Shown here one piece after another: positions 20,393 through 29,161 of a DNA stretch of 64,000 nt. Origin of the DNA: Candidatus Leptovillus affinis (GTDB lineage Bacteria > Chloroflexota > Anaerolineae > Promineifilales > Promineifilaceae); NCBI GenBank assembly GCA_016705235.1, contig JADIYP010000005.1:186001-250000 (forward strand), written 5' to 3'. How positions within the stretch are numbered: position 1 is the first letter of the stretch; each line of letters begins with the position of its first letter. Under the pieces are notes generated by a model, which saw only the letters and a program-made list of their open reading frames with translations, searched no databases and was not told the DNA's origin. A program made the translations under genes and the position numbers.

Positions 20393-21451
20393 ATGGCACA
20401 GAAGATTTTGGTCATTGAAGATGATGTGCAGATGTTGGCATGGACCCAAGGCCTCCTGGAAGACGAAGGCTACGATGTGCTGGTGGCTATTGACGATGGG
20501 GCAGGATTAAAAACGGCCGTGTCCGAAAAACCCGATCTCATCCTGCTAGACATTTTTTTGCCCGGCATGGACGGCGAAGAAGTCGCCCGCTATTTACGCG
20601 CCGACCCCGAAACGGCCGAAATCCCCCTCATCATGCTCGCCAACGACAGCCAGCTAGACAGCCTCACCATCGGCCACGAATCTCCCGTAGACGATTACCT
20701 CATCAAGCCCTTCGATGCCGTTACACTGGTCACTAAAATCCTGCCCTACCTGGGTCGCAAAGGACCGCAAAAAAGCGTCATTTCCTCCGGCAACGGCGAA
20801 TTAGACAGCAAAATGGGCGGCGGCATTCCCTTAGGCTCTCTCACCCTTGTCGAAGGCAGTTCTGGGGCCGGCAAATCCGTCCTTTCGCAGCAAATGATAT
20901 TTGGCTCCCTAAACGACAGCTTCACCCTATCGCTGTTTACCAGCGAAAACAGCGTCAGAAGCCTGGTGAAACAAATGCGCAGCCTGGACCTGGATATTCT
21001 GGACTATTTGCTCCTGGGCAAAATCCGTGTTTACCCGATGGAACTATCCCGTTTAGGCAACACAGCCCCCCGACTGCTGCTTCAGGCCATGAGCCAGGAA
21101 ACCAGCCGCGACATGATCATCGTCGATTCGTTGACGCTGGCTATTGGCCAATCCACCCTCGAAGAAGTATTGGGGTTTTTTGAGGAATGCAAGCGGCTTT
21201 GCGCGCGCGGCAGCAGCATCATCCTCATCTTACATTCCCACGCGCTCAACAGTGAATTGTTGGTGCGCATCCGCTCATTGTGCGACGCGCATTTGCAGCT
21301 TCGCACCGAAGAAGTAGGCAAAAAACTGGTTAAAACGTTGGAAGTAACCAAAGTTCGTGGCGCGGACAAAACCACCGGCAATATCGTCAGCTTTGAAGTG
21401 GAACCCGGATGGGGTATGCGCGTCATCCCGGTAAGCAAAGTGAAGGGATAG
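20393..21451 (+). CDS. arlH: Receiver-ArlH fusion: archaellum motor KaiC-like ATPase with N-terminal receiver
   Basis: Residues ~1-125 are a receiver domain with intact phospho-site (VIEDD, LILLDIFLPGMDG, YLIKPFD); the usual Thr is Ala in MLANDS. Residues ~130-352 are a KaiC/RecA-type domain with Walker A GSSGAGKSVLSQQ, a Walker B-like strand DMIIVDSLTLAIGQ and the ArlH-like segment TSENSVRSLVKQMRSLDLDI. ArlH (FlaH) binds ATP, forms a ring and acts with ArlI and ArlJ in the motor. Archaeal ArlH proteins that I know lack a receiver. The fusion places a phospho-switch directly on the motor complex. TAGGAA precedes ATG. The gene follows HPt and CheY-like genes on one transcript. Confidence 0.85.
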   Translation: MAQKILVIEDDVQMLAWTQGLLEDEGYDVLVAIDDGAGLKTAVSEKPDLILLDIFLPGMDGEEVARYLRADPETAEIPLIMLANDSQLDSLTIGHESPVDDYLIKPFDAVTLVTKILPYLGRKGPQKSVISSGNGELDSKMGGGIPLGSLTLVEGSSGAGKSVLSQQMIFGSLNDSFTLSLFTSENSVRSLVKQMRSLDLDILDYLLLGKIRVYPMELSRLGNTAPRLLLQAMSQETSRDMIIVDSLTLAIGQSTLEEVLGFFEECKRLCARGSSIILILHSHALNSELLVRIRSLCDAHLQLRTEEVGKKLVKTLEVTKVRGADKTTGNIVSFEVEPGWGMRVIPVSKVKG

Positions 21452-21547
21452 TCACGTAGTCTAGTAGTCAAGTAGTCTGGTAGCCATGACTACTCGACTA
21501 GACAACTACTCGACTAAACGACTACTCGGCTAAGCGGCTAAAAAATT
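21452..21547. repeat. Degenerate short inverted/direct repeats (GTAGTC type)
   Basis: Units like TAGTCTAGTAGTCAAGTAGTC are followed by their complement (GACTACTCGACTAGACAAC). The block can form a long imperfect hairpin between arlH and arlI. Similar TAGTC-rich stretches occur around 31060-31225, so it is a dispersed low-complexity element. Confidence 0.6.
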
Positions 21548-23305
21548 ATGTCTCAATCAGTCCTTCCTTTCCCATTTCAAACAGGTGGCGCGCAGTGCAA
21601 CCACGGTGTGGGATGCAGCCTGCAAATGGTGCTGCCGCCGCCGCTGCGCGACGCTTGCGAACGGGCAGATTTCCTGGCGGATTATTTGCACCAGGTTCCG
21701 TTGGGCGACATCGGGATTCCCGTGTATTACCCCACGCTTTCACGCAAGCTGCAACTGTTGGAACGACGCAACCTCATTTATCCTATTGACGGCGGTTTGT
21801 TTGTCCACATTTACCCCGACGCTGTCGCGGCCCGCGACCATTATGTCTCCATAGAACCAACTGTAATGGTGAATCTGGATGAGGTGATGCTGAAGATTGA
21901 CGAGCGTCTGGTGGAATGGGCCGAAGACATTGGGGAGGTAGTAGACGAAGAAGAAAAGAAGCAGATGCTGCTAAAGTTACTTGACCAAATTTGCACAACG
22001 GAACTGCCACAGGCTAATGGCAGTGGGAACGGGAACGGGAACGGCCGTACCCCATCCGCCAAAGCCGCCGCCAGAAAAAGCAAAACCGACCCCATTTACG
22101 TTACCGCGCAGCAACTGGAAGGCGTGCGTTACCGCGTCCTGCGCGACAAAGTTGGGCTTGGGCCACTACAGCCGCTGCTGCTGGACCCCTACATAGAAGA
22201 CATCAGTTGCAGCGGCGTCGGGGCCATCTTCGTTGAACACAAAATCTTCAAAAGCCTGCAAACCACCATCAACTTCGAGACCCTGGACCAACTCGACGAT
22301 TTCGCCGTCTGGCTGGGCGAATGGATCAAAAGCCCGGTGACTGTGCGCAACCCCATCGTGGATGCCGTGTTGCCGGATGGGTCACGTATTAACATTGTGT
22401 ACGGCCGTGAGATCTCCAAACGCGGCAGCAACTTCACCATCCGCAAGTTCGGCGGTTCCACCACCAGCATCATGGAACTTATCGAATACGGCACGCTGGA
22501 TTACACCATGGCCGCCTACCTTTCGCTCATCATGGAGGAGGGGATGAACGTCTTTGTTGTCGGGGCCACAGCCTCCGGCAAAACGACGACGTTGAACGCC
22601 ATCAACACCTTCATTTTGCCGGAAGCCAAAATCATCACCATCGAAGACACCCCTGAAGTGATGGTTCCCCACAAAAACTGGATTCGGGAAGTCACCCGCG
22701 ATATGGGGCGCGAGTCCGCAGGGGGCAGCGTGGGCATGTTCGATCTACTCAGAGCGGCGCTGCGGCAGCGGCCGGATCGCATCATCATCGGTGAAATTCG
22801 TGGCGAAGAAGGACGCATCGCCTTTCAGGCCATGCAAACCGGTCATGGCGTCATGTCTACCTTTCACGCCGCCTCAGTGGAAAAACTGATCCAACGTCTC
22901 ACCGGCGACCCCATCAACGTGCCCAAAACTTATATAGACAACCTCAACGTCGCCGTGGTGCAATCGGCCGTGCGCCTGGCCGACAAAAAAATGGCCCGCC
23001 GCATCCTTAGCATCAATGAAATCATCGGCTATGACCCTTATACAGAAAGTTTCTCCTTTCTGGAAACTTTTCGCTGGAATCCGGCCAATGACACATTCGA
23101 GTTTCCCGGCTATATGAACAGCTTCTTGCTGGAAGAGCGCATTGCTATGCGGCGCGGCATTCCGCCCCAAAAGCGCAAAATGATTTATACCGAATTGAAA
23201 CGCCGGGCAACCGTTTTTCAACGGCTGCATAAAGAAAAAGGAGTGCGTGGTTTTGATGACTTCTTCCAAATCCTTGCCGAAGCCCATCGCCAAAAGCTCT
23301 TATAA
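21548..23305 (+). CDS. arlI: ArlI-type secretion/rotation ATPase
   Basis: The 585-residue protein is of the FlaI/GspE superfamily. The N-terminal ~200 residues include a charged segment and a Gly/Asn run (NGSGNGNGNGR). The core has LLLDPYIEDISCSG, Walker A GATASGKTT near residue 340, Asp box TIEDTPEV, Walker B DRIIIGEIRGEE, and His box MSTFHAAS. YGREISKRGSNFTIRKF is characteristic of archaellum/Tad-type members. It powers archaellin assembly and, in archaella, rotation. It overlaps the start of the next gene by about 50 bp, so the two are cotranslated. It sits at the inner membrane face with ArlH and ArlJ. Confidence 0.9.
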   Translation: MSQSVLPFPFQTGGAQCNHGVGCSLQMVLPPPLRDACERADFLADYLHQVPLGDIGIPVYYPTLSRKLQLLERRNLIYPIDGGLFVHIYPDAVAARDHYVSIEPTVMVNLDEVMLKIDERLVEWAEDIGEVVDEEEKKQMLLKLLDQICTTELPQANGSGNGNGNGRTPSAKAAARKSKTDPIYVTAQQLEGVRYRVLRDKVGLGPLQPLLLDPYIEDISCSGVGAIFVEHKIFKSLQTTINFETLDQLDDFAVWLGEWIKSPVTVRNPIVDAVLPDGSRINIVYGREISKRGSNFTIRKFGGSTTSIMELIEYGTLDYTMAAYLSLIMEEGMNVFVVGATASGKTTTLNAINTFILPEAKIITIEDTPEVMVPHKNWIREVTRDMGRESAGGSVGMFDLLRAALRQRPDRIIIGEIRGEEGRIAFQAMQTGHGVMSTFHAASVEKLIQRLTGDPINVPKTYIDNLNVAVVQSAVRLADKKMARRILSINEIIGYDPYTESFSFLETFRWNPANDTFEFPGYMNSFLLEERIAMRRGIPPQKRKMIYTELKRRATVFQRLHKEKGVRGFDDFFQILAEAHRQKLL

Positions 23306-24746
23306 ATTTAAGAACATCACGGCTTTTGACCAGTTTTACCAGTTGACCTACATGTCGGCTACGGCCGCTGCCGGCATCTCGCGCAGCAAAACGTTTGAAA
23401 TGGCGGCGGAATCCGGTTCGCCGGCGGCCAATTATTTTATCGCCATCAATTTGCTGGTGAATGAACTCCGTTTCGACTACCCGGAAGCGTGCCGCACGGT
23501 GGCCGATAAAGCGCCCTCGGACGAGATCAAAAGTTTCCTGCTGCGCCTGTCCGACGCGATGCGGTCTGGCGAGCCGTTGCCCGCTTTTCTGGCCCGCGAA
23601 GCGGCGGTGCAGGCGAATGTGTACGATAACGCCTACGAACGCGATCTGGAATCGCTGAAAAAATGGTCGGATGCGTTTTCTTCGATTGTGGTTTCGGTGG
23701 CCCTGATTGTGATCATTAATTTGGTATCGACGATGATTTATTCGATGGGCACGGGCATGATTACCGGGTTGGTGATAACGGCCGTGATCATGGGTTTCTT
23801 TGGCGCCTGGATTCTCTCCCGCGCTGCTCCACAAGAAGAGATGACCATTCCCTCGGCCATAGGGTCAGACGGCCAGCGGCGTACCCTGCAATTAAGCCGT
23901 ATTATCATCCCCACGGCCGTTCTCCTCGGCGGTGTTTTGGCATTTCTCGGGTTTAGCCAGGTATGGGTACTGGTAGCCGTATCGGCCGTGCTGCTGCCTC
24001 TGGGCATCGTCAGCTCGCGGGCCGACGCGGAAATCACCAAAAAAGACGCCGAAATCAGTTCGTTTTTACGCTCGGTAGGCGGCATGGCTACTTCCACCGG
24101 CACCACCCTCAAAGAAGCCATCACCAAAATAGACATCAGCTCCTTTCCCCGGCTTCAACCCGATGTAAAGCGGTTGGATACGCGCCTGCGTGCCCTGGTC
24201 AGCCCAACGGTTTGCTGGCAGCGCTTTGGCAACGAGACCGGCAGCCGCCTGATTCGGCAGGCTGTCGGCATTTTTTACGAAGCGGTACGCCTGGGCGGCG
24301 ATCCGGAACAAGTGGGATTTCTTTGCTCAATGTTTGCGTCGCGCACCGCGATGCTGCGCGCAAAAAGGCGCACGGTAGTCAGCACGTTTACCTGGCTAAC
24401 GCTGGTTATGCATATCGTCGTCGCCGCGCTGATGGTATTTGTACTGCACATCATTCACAACTTCTTGCTCCTGATGCAATCGGCCATGACGGCGGATCAG
24501 GCGGCGTTGGCCTCGGAAAATCTGGCGATGCCGCTGGCTAATTTTAGCCCGCAGCAGATGCAGTTTCTGGACGCCATTACCATCATGATGGTGGTCTTGC
24601 TGGCGGTTATCAGCGCGATGGCCATCGTCGCCAGTGATGGCGGGTATAAATTTAAGCTCACGCTTTACCTGGCGGTGCTGCTTTTTATGTCGGGCATTAG
24701 CTTCTGGATTGTGCCGCCTATGGTAGCGCAGTTGTTGACAATTTGA
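23256..24746 (+). CDS. arlJ: ArlJ-like membrane platform protein
   Basis: The ~496-residue protein has at least seven strongly hydrophobic segments (for example IVVSVALIVIINLVSTMIY, TGLVITAVIMGFFGAWIL, IVVAALMVFVLHIIH and the last VLLFMSGISFWIVPPM). Two soluble helical T2SSF-like regions hold FYQLTYMSATAAAGISRSKTFE and LRSVGGMATSTGTTLKEAI. This duplicated layout matches FlaJ/ArlJ rather than the three-TM PilC. It anchors ArlI in the membrane. Start is uncertain: ATG 23256, or GTG 23247, which is too close to AAGGAG. It overlaps arlI. Confidence 0.85.
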   Translation: MTSSKSLPKPIAKSSYKFKNITAFDQFYQLTYMSATAAAGISRSKTFEMAAESGSPAANYFIAINLLVNELRFDYPEACRTVADKAPSDEIKSFLLRLSDAMRSGEPLPAFLAREAAVQANVYDNAYERDLESLKKWSDAFSSIVVSVALIVIINLVSTMIYSMGTGMITGLVITAVIMGFFGAWILSRAAPQEEMTIPSAIGSDGQRRTLQLSRIIIPTAVLLGGVLAFLGFSQVWVLVAVSAVLLPLGIVSSRADAEITKKDAEISSFLRSVGGMATSTGTTLKEAITKIDISSFPRLQPDVKRLDTRLRALVSPTVCWQRFGNETGSRLIRQAVGIFYEAVRLGGDPEQVGFLCSMFASRTAMLRAKRRTVVSTFTWLTLVMHIVVAALMVFVLHIIHNFLLLMQSAMTADQAALASENLAMPLANFSPQQMQFLDAITIMMVVLLAVISAMAIVASDGGYKFKLTLYLAVLLFMSGISFWIVPPMVAQLLTI

Positions 24747-24826
24747 TCCTATTTAACAGATTTACACCGATTTTCTGATGATTGAGGGTAACGATAAAGA
24801 CCCCAAGGGTTTGCTTCCTTGAAAAT

Positions 24827-24859
24827 AGATTTGTCAAATCTTTAAGATTTGACAAATCT
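24827..24859. repeat. 33-bp perfect hairpin, family member 1
   Basis: Two 16-base arms (AGATTTGTCAAATCTT and its complement) are separated by one base. Members of the same length occur at 41800-41832 and 60527-60559 with different but matched arm sequences. It lies after arlJ and may act as a 3' mRNA hairpin. Confidence 0.75.
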
Positions 24860-24898
24860 CAACCTTTTCATTCGTGGTGGTGGGTTAGACCACTCATG

Positions 24899-25108
24899 AT
24901 GTCTCCTGGGAATATAAACCCTTGGGGTTTTGCCGGAGAAACCTGAACAGACCCCAAGGGTTTGCTCCTGGGAATTTGGAATATTTGGACACCAAACCCC
25001 TGGGGTTTTGCCGGAGAAACCTGAACAGACCCCAAGGGTTTGCTCCTGGGAATTTGGAATATTTGGACACCAAACCCTTGGGGTCTTGCCGGAGAAACCT
25101 GAACAGTT
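24899..25108. repeat. 78-bp tandem repeat, about 2.5 copies
   Basis: The unit (with AAACCCTTGGGGTTTTGCC and CCCCAAGGGTTTGC as opposed parts) repeats with exact 78-bp spacing; AAACCC cores start at 24916, 24994 and 25072. Each unit contains its own dyad. An isolated CCCCAAGGGTTTGC also occurs at 24801. It lies in the 383-bp space between arlJ and the next gene. Confidence 0.8.
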
Positions 25109-25129
25109 ACGATTAAGGAATGACGTATT

Positions 25130-26164
25130 ATGTCTAAATCCACACGGCCGTTTCGCCTTCTTCTTCCCCTGGTTTTTATCGGTGGGCTGCTGTTCGGCTG
25201 GCTGGTCATCGGCTGGTGGTTGTGGCCTATCCAGTGGGCCAACGTGGCCCCGGCGCAGCTATCGTCAGACCATCAGCGGATTTACGTAGCCATGGCCGCC
25301 GAAGCCTATGCCCTGACGGGTGACGTAGCCCAGGCGCAGTCGCGGTTGGCAACCTGGGACAACGCGACACTGGCTGCCACCCTGACTTTGCTGATTCAGG
25401 AAACGACCGATCCTGTGGTCCGTGAGCGTTACATTGCATTGGGAGAAGCGCTGGCCATGCCGCAGGTAGACTTGAGTCTGATGGACGTGATTTTAGGGCA
25501 GAAAGCGATTCTGGTAACGGCCGTCGCCGCCGTTGGCCTCTTCTTGGCCGCTTTGGGGATGGCCTTGTTTCCTGTTTTGCAGCAGACCAGAGCGCGCCAA
25601 CAGGAAGAGCTGCTTCTGTTGAACGGCGCCGAAGCGGGAACAGACATGGATGGAGATGAGCAAACGGCCGTTTCTTCCAGCAGCGCTGCCCGGCAAAACA
25701 ACGGCGGAACCGAGACGGCCGCAAACGCTGGCCAGGGCAGCGCCCCTGACTCGGCGGCCAACACTACCTCGCAAACAAACGCTGGCGACCAGGCAACCGC
25801 CGGTGGCGGCGGGACCGGACAGCCCGGCGCGGCCCAGGCCGCAGGCGGGAAACAGGCGCAGCAAAACCCGGCCAACGCCGCCGCGCAGCCACCCGAACAG
25901 CAGGCAACGGCCGTGCAGAATCCGGCCAACGCCCCCGCGCCAGCCGCCAATCAGCCGCCGCCCGAAGAAACGGCCGAAAAACTACTCGCCGAAGCAACCG
26001 GCGATATTCAAGCCCTGCTCAACAGCATCTTCGACGAAGACGACAAGCTTGCCCATTACGATACACTGCTGCACAACATGGGCGACGTTGATATGGTTCG
26101 ATTGGCAGACCGCAGCGCCCAAATGCTGCGTCAACTGCGGCAAAAGAACCGGGAGACAGCCTGA
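25130..26164 (+). CDS. Unknown two-TM protein of the archaellum cluster
   Basis: I do not recognise this 344-residue protein. It has a membrane helix at ~10-32 (LLLPLVFIGGLLFGWLVIGWW), an outer ~100-residue helical segment (TDPVVRERYIALGEALAMPQ), a second helix at ~125-147, and a long Ala/Gly/Gln/Asn-rich linker (~190-285). It ends in a helical tail (AEKLLAEATGDIQALLNSIF ... ADRSAQMLRQLRQKNRE). Both ends of the linker side are cytoplasmic or periplasmic depending on topology. It is followed after one base by the prepilin peptidase gene. A motor or scaffold accessory role is only a positional guess. Confidence 0.7.
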   Translation: MSKSTRPFRLLLPLVFIGGLLFGWLVIGWWLWPIQWANVAPAQLSSDHQRIYVAMAAEAYALTGDVAQAQSRLATWDNATLAATLTLLIQETTDPVVRERYIALGEALAMPQVDLSLMDVILGQKAILVTAVAAVGLFLAALGMALFPVLQQTRARQQEELLLLNGAEAGTDMDGDEQTAVSSSSAARQNNGGTETAANAGQGSAPDSAANTTSQTNAGDQATAGGGGTGQPGAAQAAGGKQAQQNPANAAAQPPEQQATAVQNPANAPAPAANQPPPEETAEKLLAEATGDIQALLNSIFDEDDKLAHYDTLLHNMGDVDMVRLADRSAQMLRQLRQKNRETA

Positions 26165-26165
26165 C

Positions 26166-26777
26166 ATGGACCTGCTATGGTTGATTTTGGGGTTTTTGTT
26201 GGGCTGGTTGTTGAACTGGCTGAGCGACTTTTTACCGTGCCGCCTGGCTAAAACGCCGCGCCCGGCCAATCTACGGGGACGCGCTGCTGGCTTGCCCTGG
26301 ATGATAGGGGCGATGACGGCCGTGGCCTGTTATTACTTTGGCTTGCGCGGGCAATGGGTCTCTCTAGTCTTGTACGCATTTTTCTTGTTGATTGCCCTGA
26401 TCGACGGCAAACACAGGTTGGTCCTGAACGTGCTGGTGTACCCGGCTATCGCCCTGACGCTGGTTTATCATCTGGTCGCCGGGGGGCAGTCCTGGACGGC
26501 CGTATGGTTGGGCGGAGGCTTGGCCCTGGCTGCTTTTGTCCTGGCTGCCTGGCTGCGCCCCGGCGATTTGGGCGGCGGCGACGTGAAACTGGCGGCGCTG
26601 ATTGGCCTGATCTTCGGTTTCCCTGGTGTGTTGTGGCCGCTGCTGCTGGGTGTAGGGCTGGGTGGATTGGCCGCCGCCTATTTGCTGCTGCGTGGATACG
26701 GCCGTCGCTATCACATCCCCTATGCTCCCTTTTTGTCCCTTGGCGTCTTTATCGCTCTTCTTTACACCCCTCTCTAA
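26166..26777 (+). CDS. Prepilin/prearchaellin peptidase (A24 family, class III signal peptides)
   Basis: The 203-residue polytopic protein has both catalytic Asp motifs of the A24 aspartic peptidases: LIALIDGKHRLVLN near residue 75 and LGGGDVKLAALIG near residue 138 (GxGD type). It lacks the zinc/methylase domain of PilD, so it is closer to TadV, FlaK/ArlK or PibD. Its likely substrate is the archaellin at 17108, cut after DESG. Start ATG 26166 follows the previous stop by one base, so it is cotranslated with the unknown two-TM protein. Confidence 0.85.
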   Translation: MDLLWLILGFLLGWLLNWLSDFLPCRLAKTPRPANLRGRAAGLPWMIGAMTAVACYYFGLRGQWVSLVLYAFFLLIALIDGKHRLVLNVLVYPAIALTLVYHLVAGGQSWTAVWLGGGLALAAFVLAAWLRPGDLGGGDVKLAALIGLIFGFPGVLWPLLLGVGLGGLAAAYLLLRGYGRRYHIPYAPFLSLGVFIALLYTPL

Positions 26778-26882
26778 CGTGCAACAAACTCGCGTATCTT
26801 ATCGCTTCCTACCCATAATATTCACGTTTATTTTCCGCTTTACGCGCTGATCTATTCATATAATGGTTAAACTTCCGCTAAT

Positions 26883-27087
26883 GAAGACAAACGTCTGGTT
26901 AGTCTTTAAGAAAACAATCAGGTAATGAACAGGTCATTCTGAGCGCAGTCTTCGGAGCAAAGAATCTCACTAACTCGGTCATTCCAAACAAATGGGATGC
27001 TTCGGCAGCCTCAGCACAGGCTCTCAGCATGACATATCTCTCGATTACCAGATTGATTTTTTAATCCACAAGCAGACGTTTGTCTTC
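26883..27087. mobile_element. 205-bp MITE-like element with imperfect terminal inverted repeats
   Basis: The left end GAAGACAAACGTCTG matches the reverse complement of the right end exactly for 15 bp, and looser similarity extends to ~45 bp (AACAATCAGGTAAT against CAATCTGGTAAT). The inside carries CATTCTGAGCGCAGTCTTCGG, a motif seen as dispersed repeats in many bacteria. No ORF is present. It fills most of the 449-bp space between the peptidase and the PilN-like gene. Confidence 0.6.
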
Positions 27088-27226
27088 CGGGTCATTATGA
27101 TTTGCGGTTGAATCCCTGGGAGCAGTAGGTGTTGCCAATCGTTGCAAAACGGCCTCCAGGCGAGCGTAGTTTGTGCGTGTTGTTTGCCAAAAGGCAAGAC
27201 ATAACAACTCAAGTGAAGTAACCATT

Positions 27227-29139
27227 ATGCGCGAATCTTCTTATGATTTAGACACCGTTCTGAGGGAACAAACGGCCACAAATTCCCGGCGTCCCATCAT
27301 TTTGTGGTTAGTCGCCTTGGGATTACTGCTGCTGTTTGTGCCCTTGTACCTGGTAGCCACGGCCGTGCGCGCCGACACCCAACGTCTGGAGAGCGAATTA
27401 AGCCAGTTGCAAATGGCGGAGATGGGCGATCCGGGGGGCGATCCTACGATAAACGCCTTGCAAACCAGAGTAGCCGAAGCACAAACTGAGGCGGATAGTC
27501 TGGCCGCCATCCAGTCGAGCACAGGCGCGCAGCATGTGAATTGGCCGGCCGTAGTGGATGCCATCAAGACCGACGCCAATCAGATCACGTTGTTGGGCGT
27601 AGAACAGGCGGATAATCGCCTGACTATTTCAGGTGAAGCGGCTGATGATACGGCCGTTATCGCCTATGCCCAGGAACTGGAAGCGTCCGGGCAGTTTGCG
27701 CGGATTGTGGTGCAGTCAATTACGCTGCTGCCTACACCGCAACCGGTCATTACGCCGACGTTGTCGCCCTCGCCTATTGCAACAACTGCGCCCTCACCAA
27801 CCACGGTCGCAGCCACAGCAACAAGCGCCGGCCCGGTGACAAACCCAACGGCCGTGCCCACCATCACCCCCACGCCCAATTTGCGCGACGCTTACGAGGT
27901 TGACGACAGCCAGGCTAAACCCATATTTGTCGGCGAAGTGCAGACCCGCAACTTCTACCCCCAGGGCGATGTGGACAACGCCTGGTTTTTGGCTAAGAAC
28001 GGCCGTTTCTACACCATTGCCACCACCAACCTTTCCCCGGCGTAGACACCGTGCTCACTGTTATCATCAATGGCCAGGAATACGTCAACGATGACCGGCA
28101 AGATGGAACCCTGGCCTCAGAAATTGGCGTCCAAAGCCTTGCCGGAGACGTGCAAGTCTTTATCCAGGTGACCAATCGCGGGCAGTTTGGGCCACAGATG
28201 GGCTATCAGCTTTTTGTGCAGGAAATGGTTCCTACGCCTGGTCCTACAGCTACCCAAACGCTGCCGCCGCCCACCGCCCAGCCAGACCCCACCAGCACCC
28301 CAGACTTGCGCGATGCGTTTGAACCCGATGAAACCACTCCGACCGTTATCCTGGTAGGCGAGACGCAAACGCGCAATTTCTTCCCTCAGGGAGACCAGGA
28401 CAACGCCAGTTTTATCACCAAGGGCGGGCGTTTTTACCAGGTTGCCACGTCGAACCTGGCGCTGGGCGTAGATACGTTTCTACGCGTGACGCTAGATGGC
28501 GCTCAATGGGAAAACGACGATTATGCCCCGGCGGGCACAGGCAACTTTGCCTCGTCGGTTTGTTTTCCGGCGGCGTCGGTAGACGGCACGGCCGTTGCCA
28601 ACATCACCAACAAAATGCAGCAGTTCAGCCCCAGCGCTGCCTACAACATCGCCGTTTTGGAAGTGCCGGCCCTAAGCCTGAATCTGGACCAACTGGCTTT
28701 TGGTCCGGCCGCCGCCGGCGGGGCCAACCCGCCCAACCAATCTGTGCAAATCTTTGGCGACAGTACGTTGAGCTGGTCGGCCGTTACCAGCGCGCCCTGG
28801 CTGCAAATCAGCCCCAATCAGGGCGGCGCGCCCAGCCTGATGGATGTAACGGCGAACATTACCGGGCTACCGCAAGGCACATATGAAGGAACCATCACCT
28901 TTTCCTGGGCTTCCTTATGCCGCCGCGAAGTGAAAGTGACGTTGCAGGTTGATCCTCCGGCGGTTAGTAACAATCAGACCGGACAGGAAAATGGGCTGGT
29001 TTTGGCGATGGGGCGAGTGGGAGAAACGGCCGTTTCCCGTCGCCTCATCCTGGCGAAGCAAATCGCCCAACCCCTAACCAGCGCTGTCCCGCTGAACACC
29101 GTCGCTTTTGTCATCATTGTCGAATTGCAGGGGCAGTAA
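27227..29139 (+). CDS. PilN-like membrane protein with two PPC-like domains and a BACON-like domain (frameshifted)
   Basis: The first frame runs 27227-28045 and the second continues to 29139. ATTNLSP followed by a lost base and then GVDTVLTVIINGQ mirrors the intact second copy ATSNLALGVDTFLRVTLDG, so one base is missing near CCCCGGCGTAG (28036-28045). Combined, the protein has ~636 residues: a cytoplasmic tail, one TM helix (LWLVALGLLLLFVPLYLVA), a coiled coil and PilN-like ferredoxin-fold segment to ~165, a Thr/Pro linker, two PPC-like domains (DAYEVDD...TRNFYPQGDVD; DAFEPDE...TRNFFPQGDQD), and a BACON-like domain (APWLQISPNQGGAPSLMDV). The following gene is PilO-like. The lesion may be a sequencing error. 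Confidence 0.7.
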
Positions 29140-29161
29140 CCAGGCAGCGAGTACAAAACCT

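Noticed and set aside
24868..25242. ORFs with 26-residue repeats
   Set aside because: The 78-bp tandem repeat is a multiple of three and stays open in several frames; there is no ribosome site or conserved sense.
17108..26777. Type IV pilus or type II secretion system as explanation
   Set aside because: Archaellin N-terminus, ArlH and stator-like proteins have no place in those systems, and PilM/PilQ/GspD-type genes are not seen.
17108..26777. Archaeal contamination of the assembly
   Set aside because: The ACGGCCGT signature is as dense here as in clearly bacterial genes on both sides.
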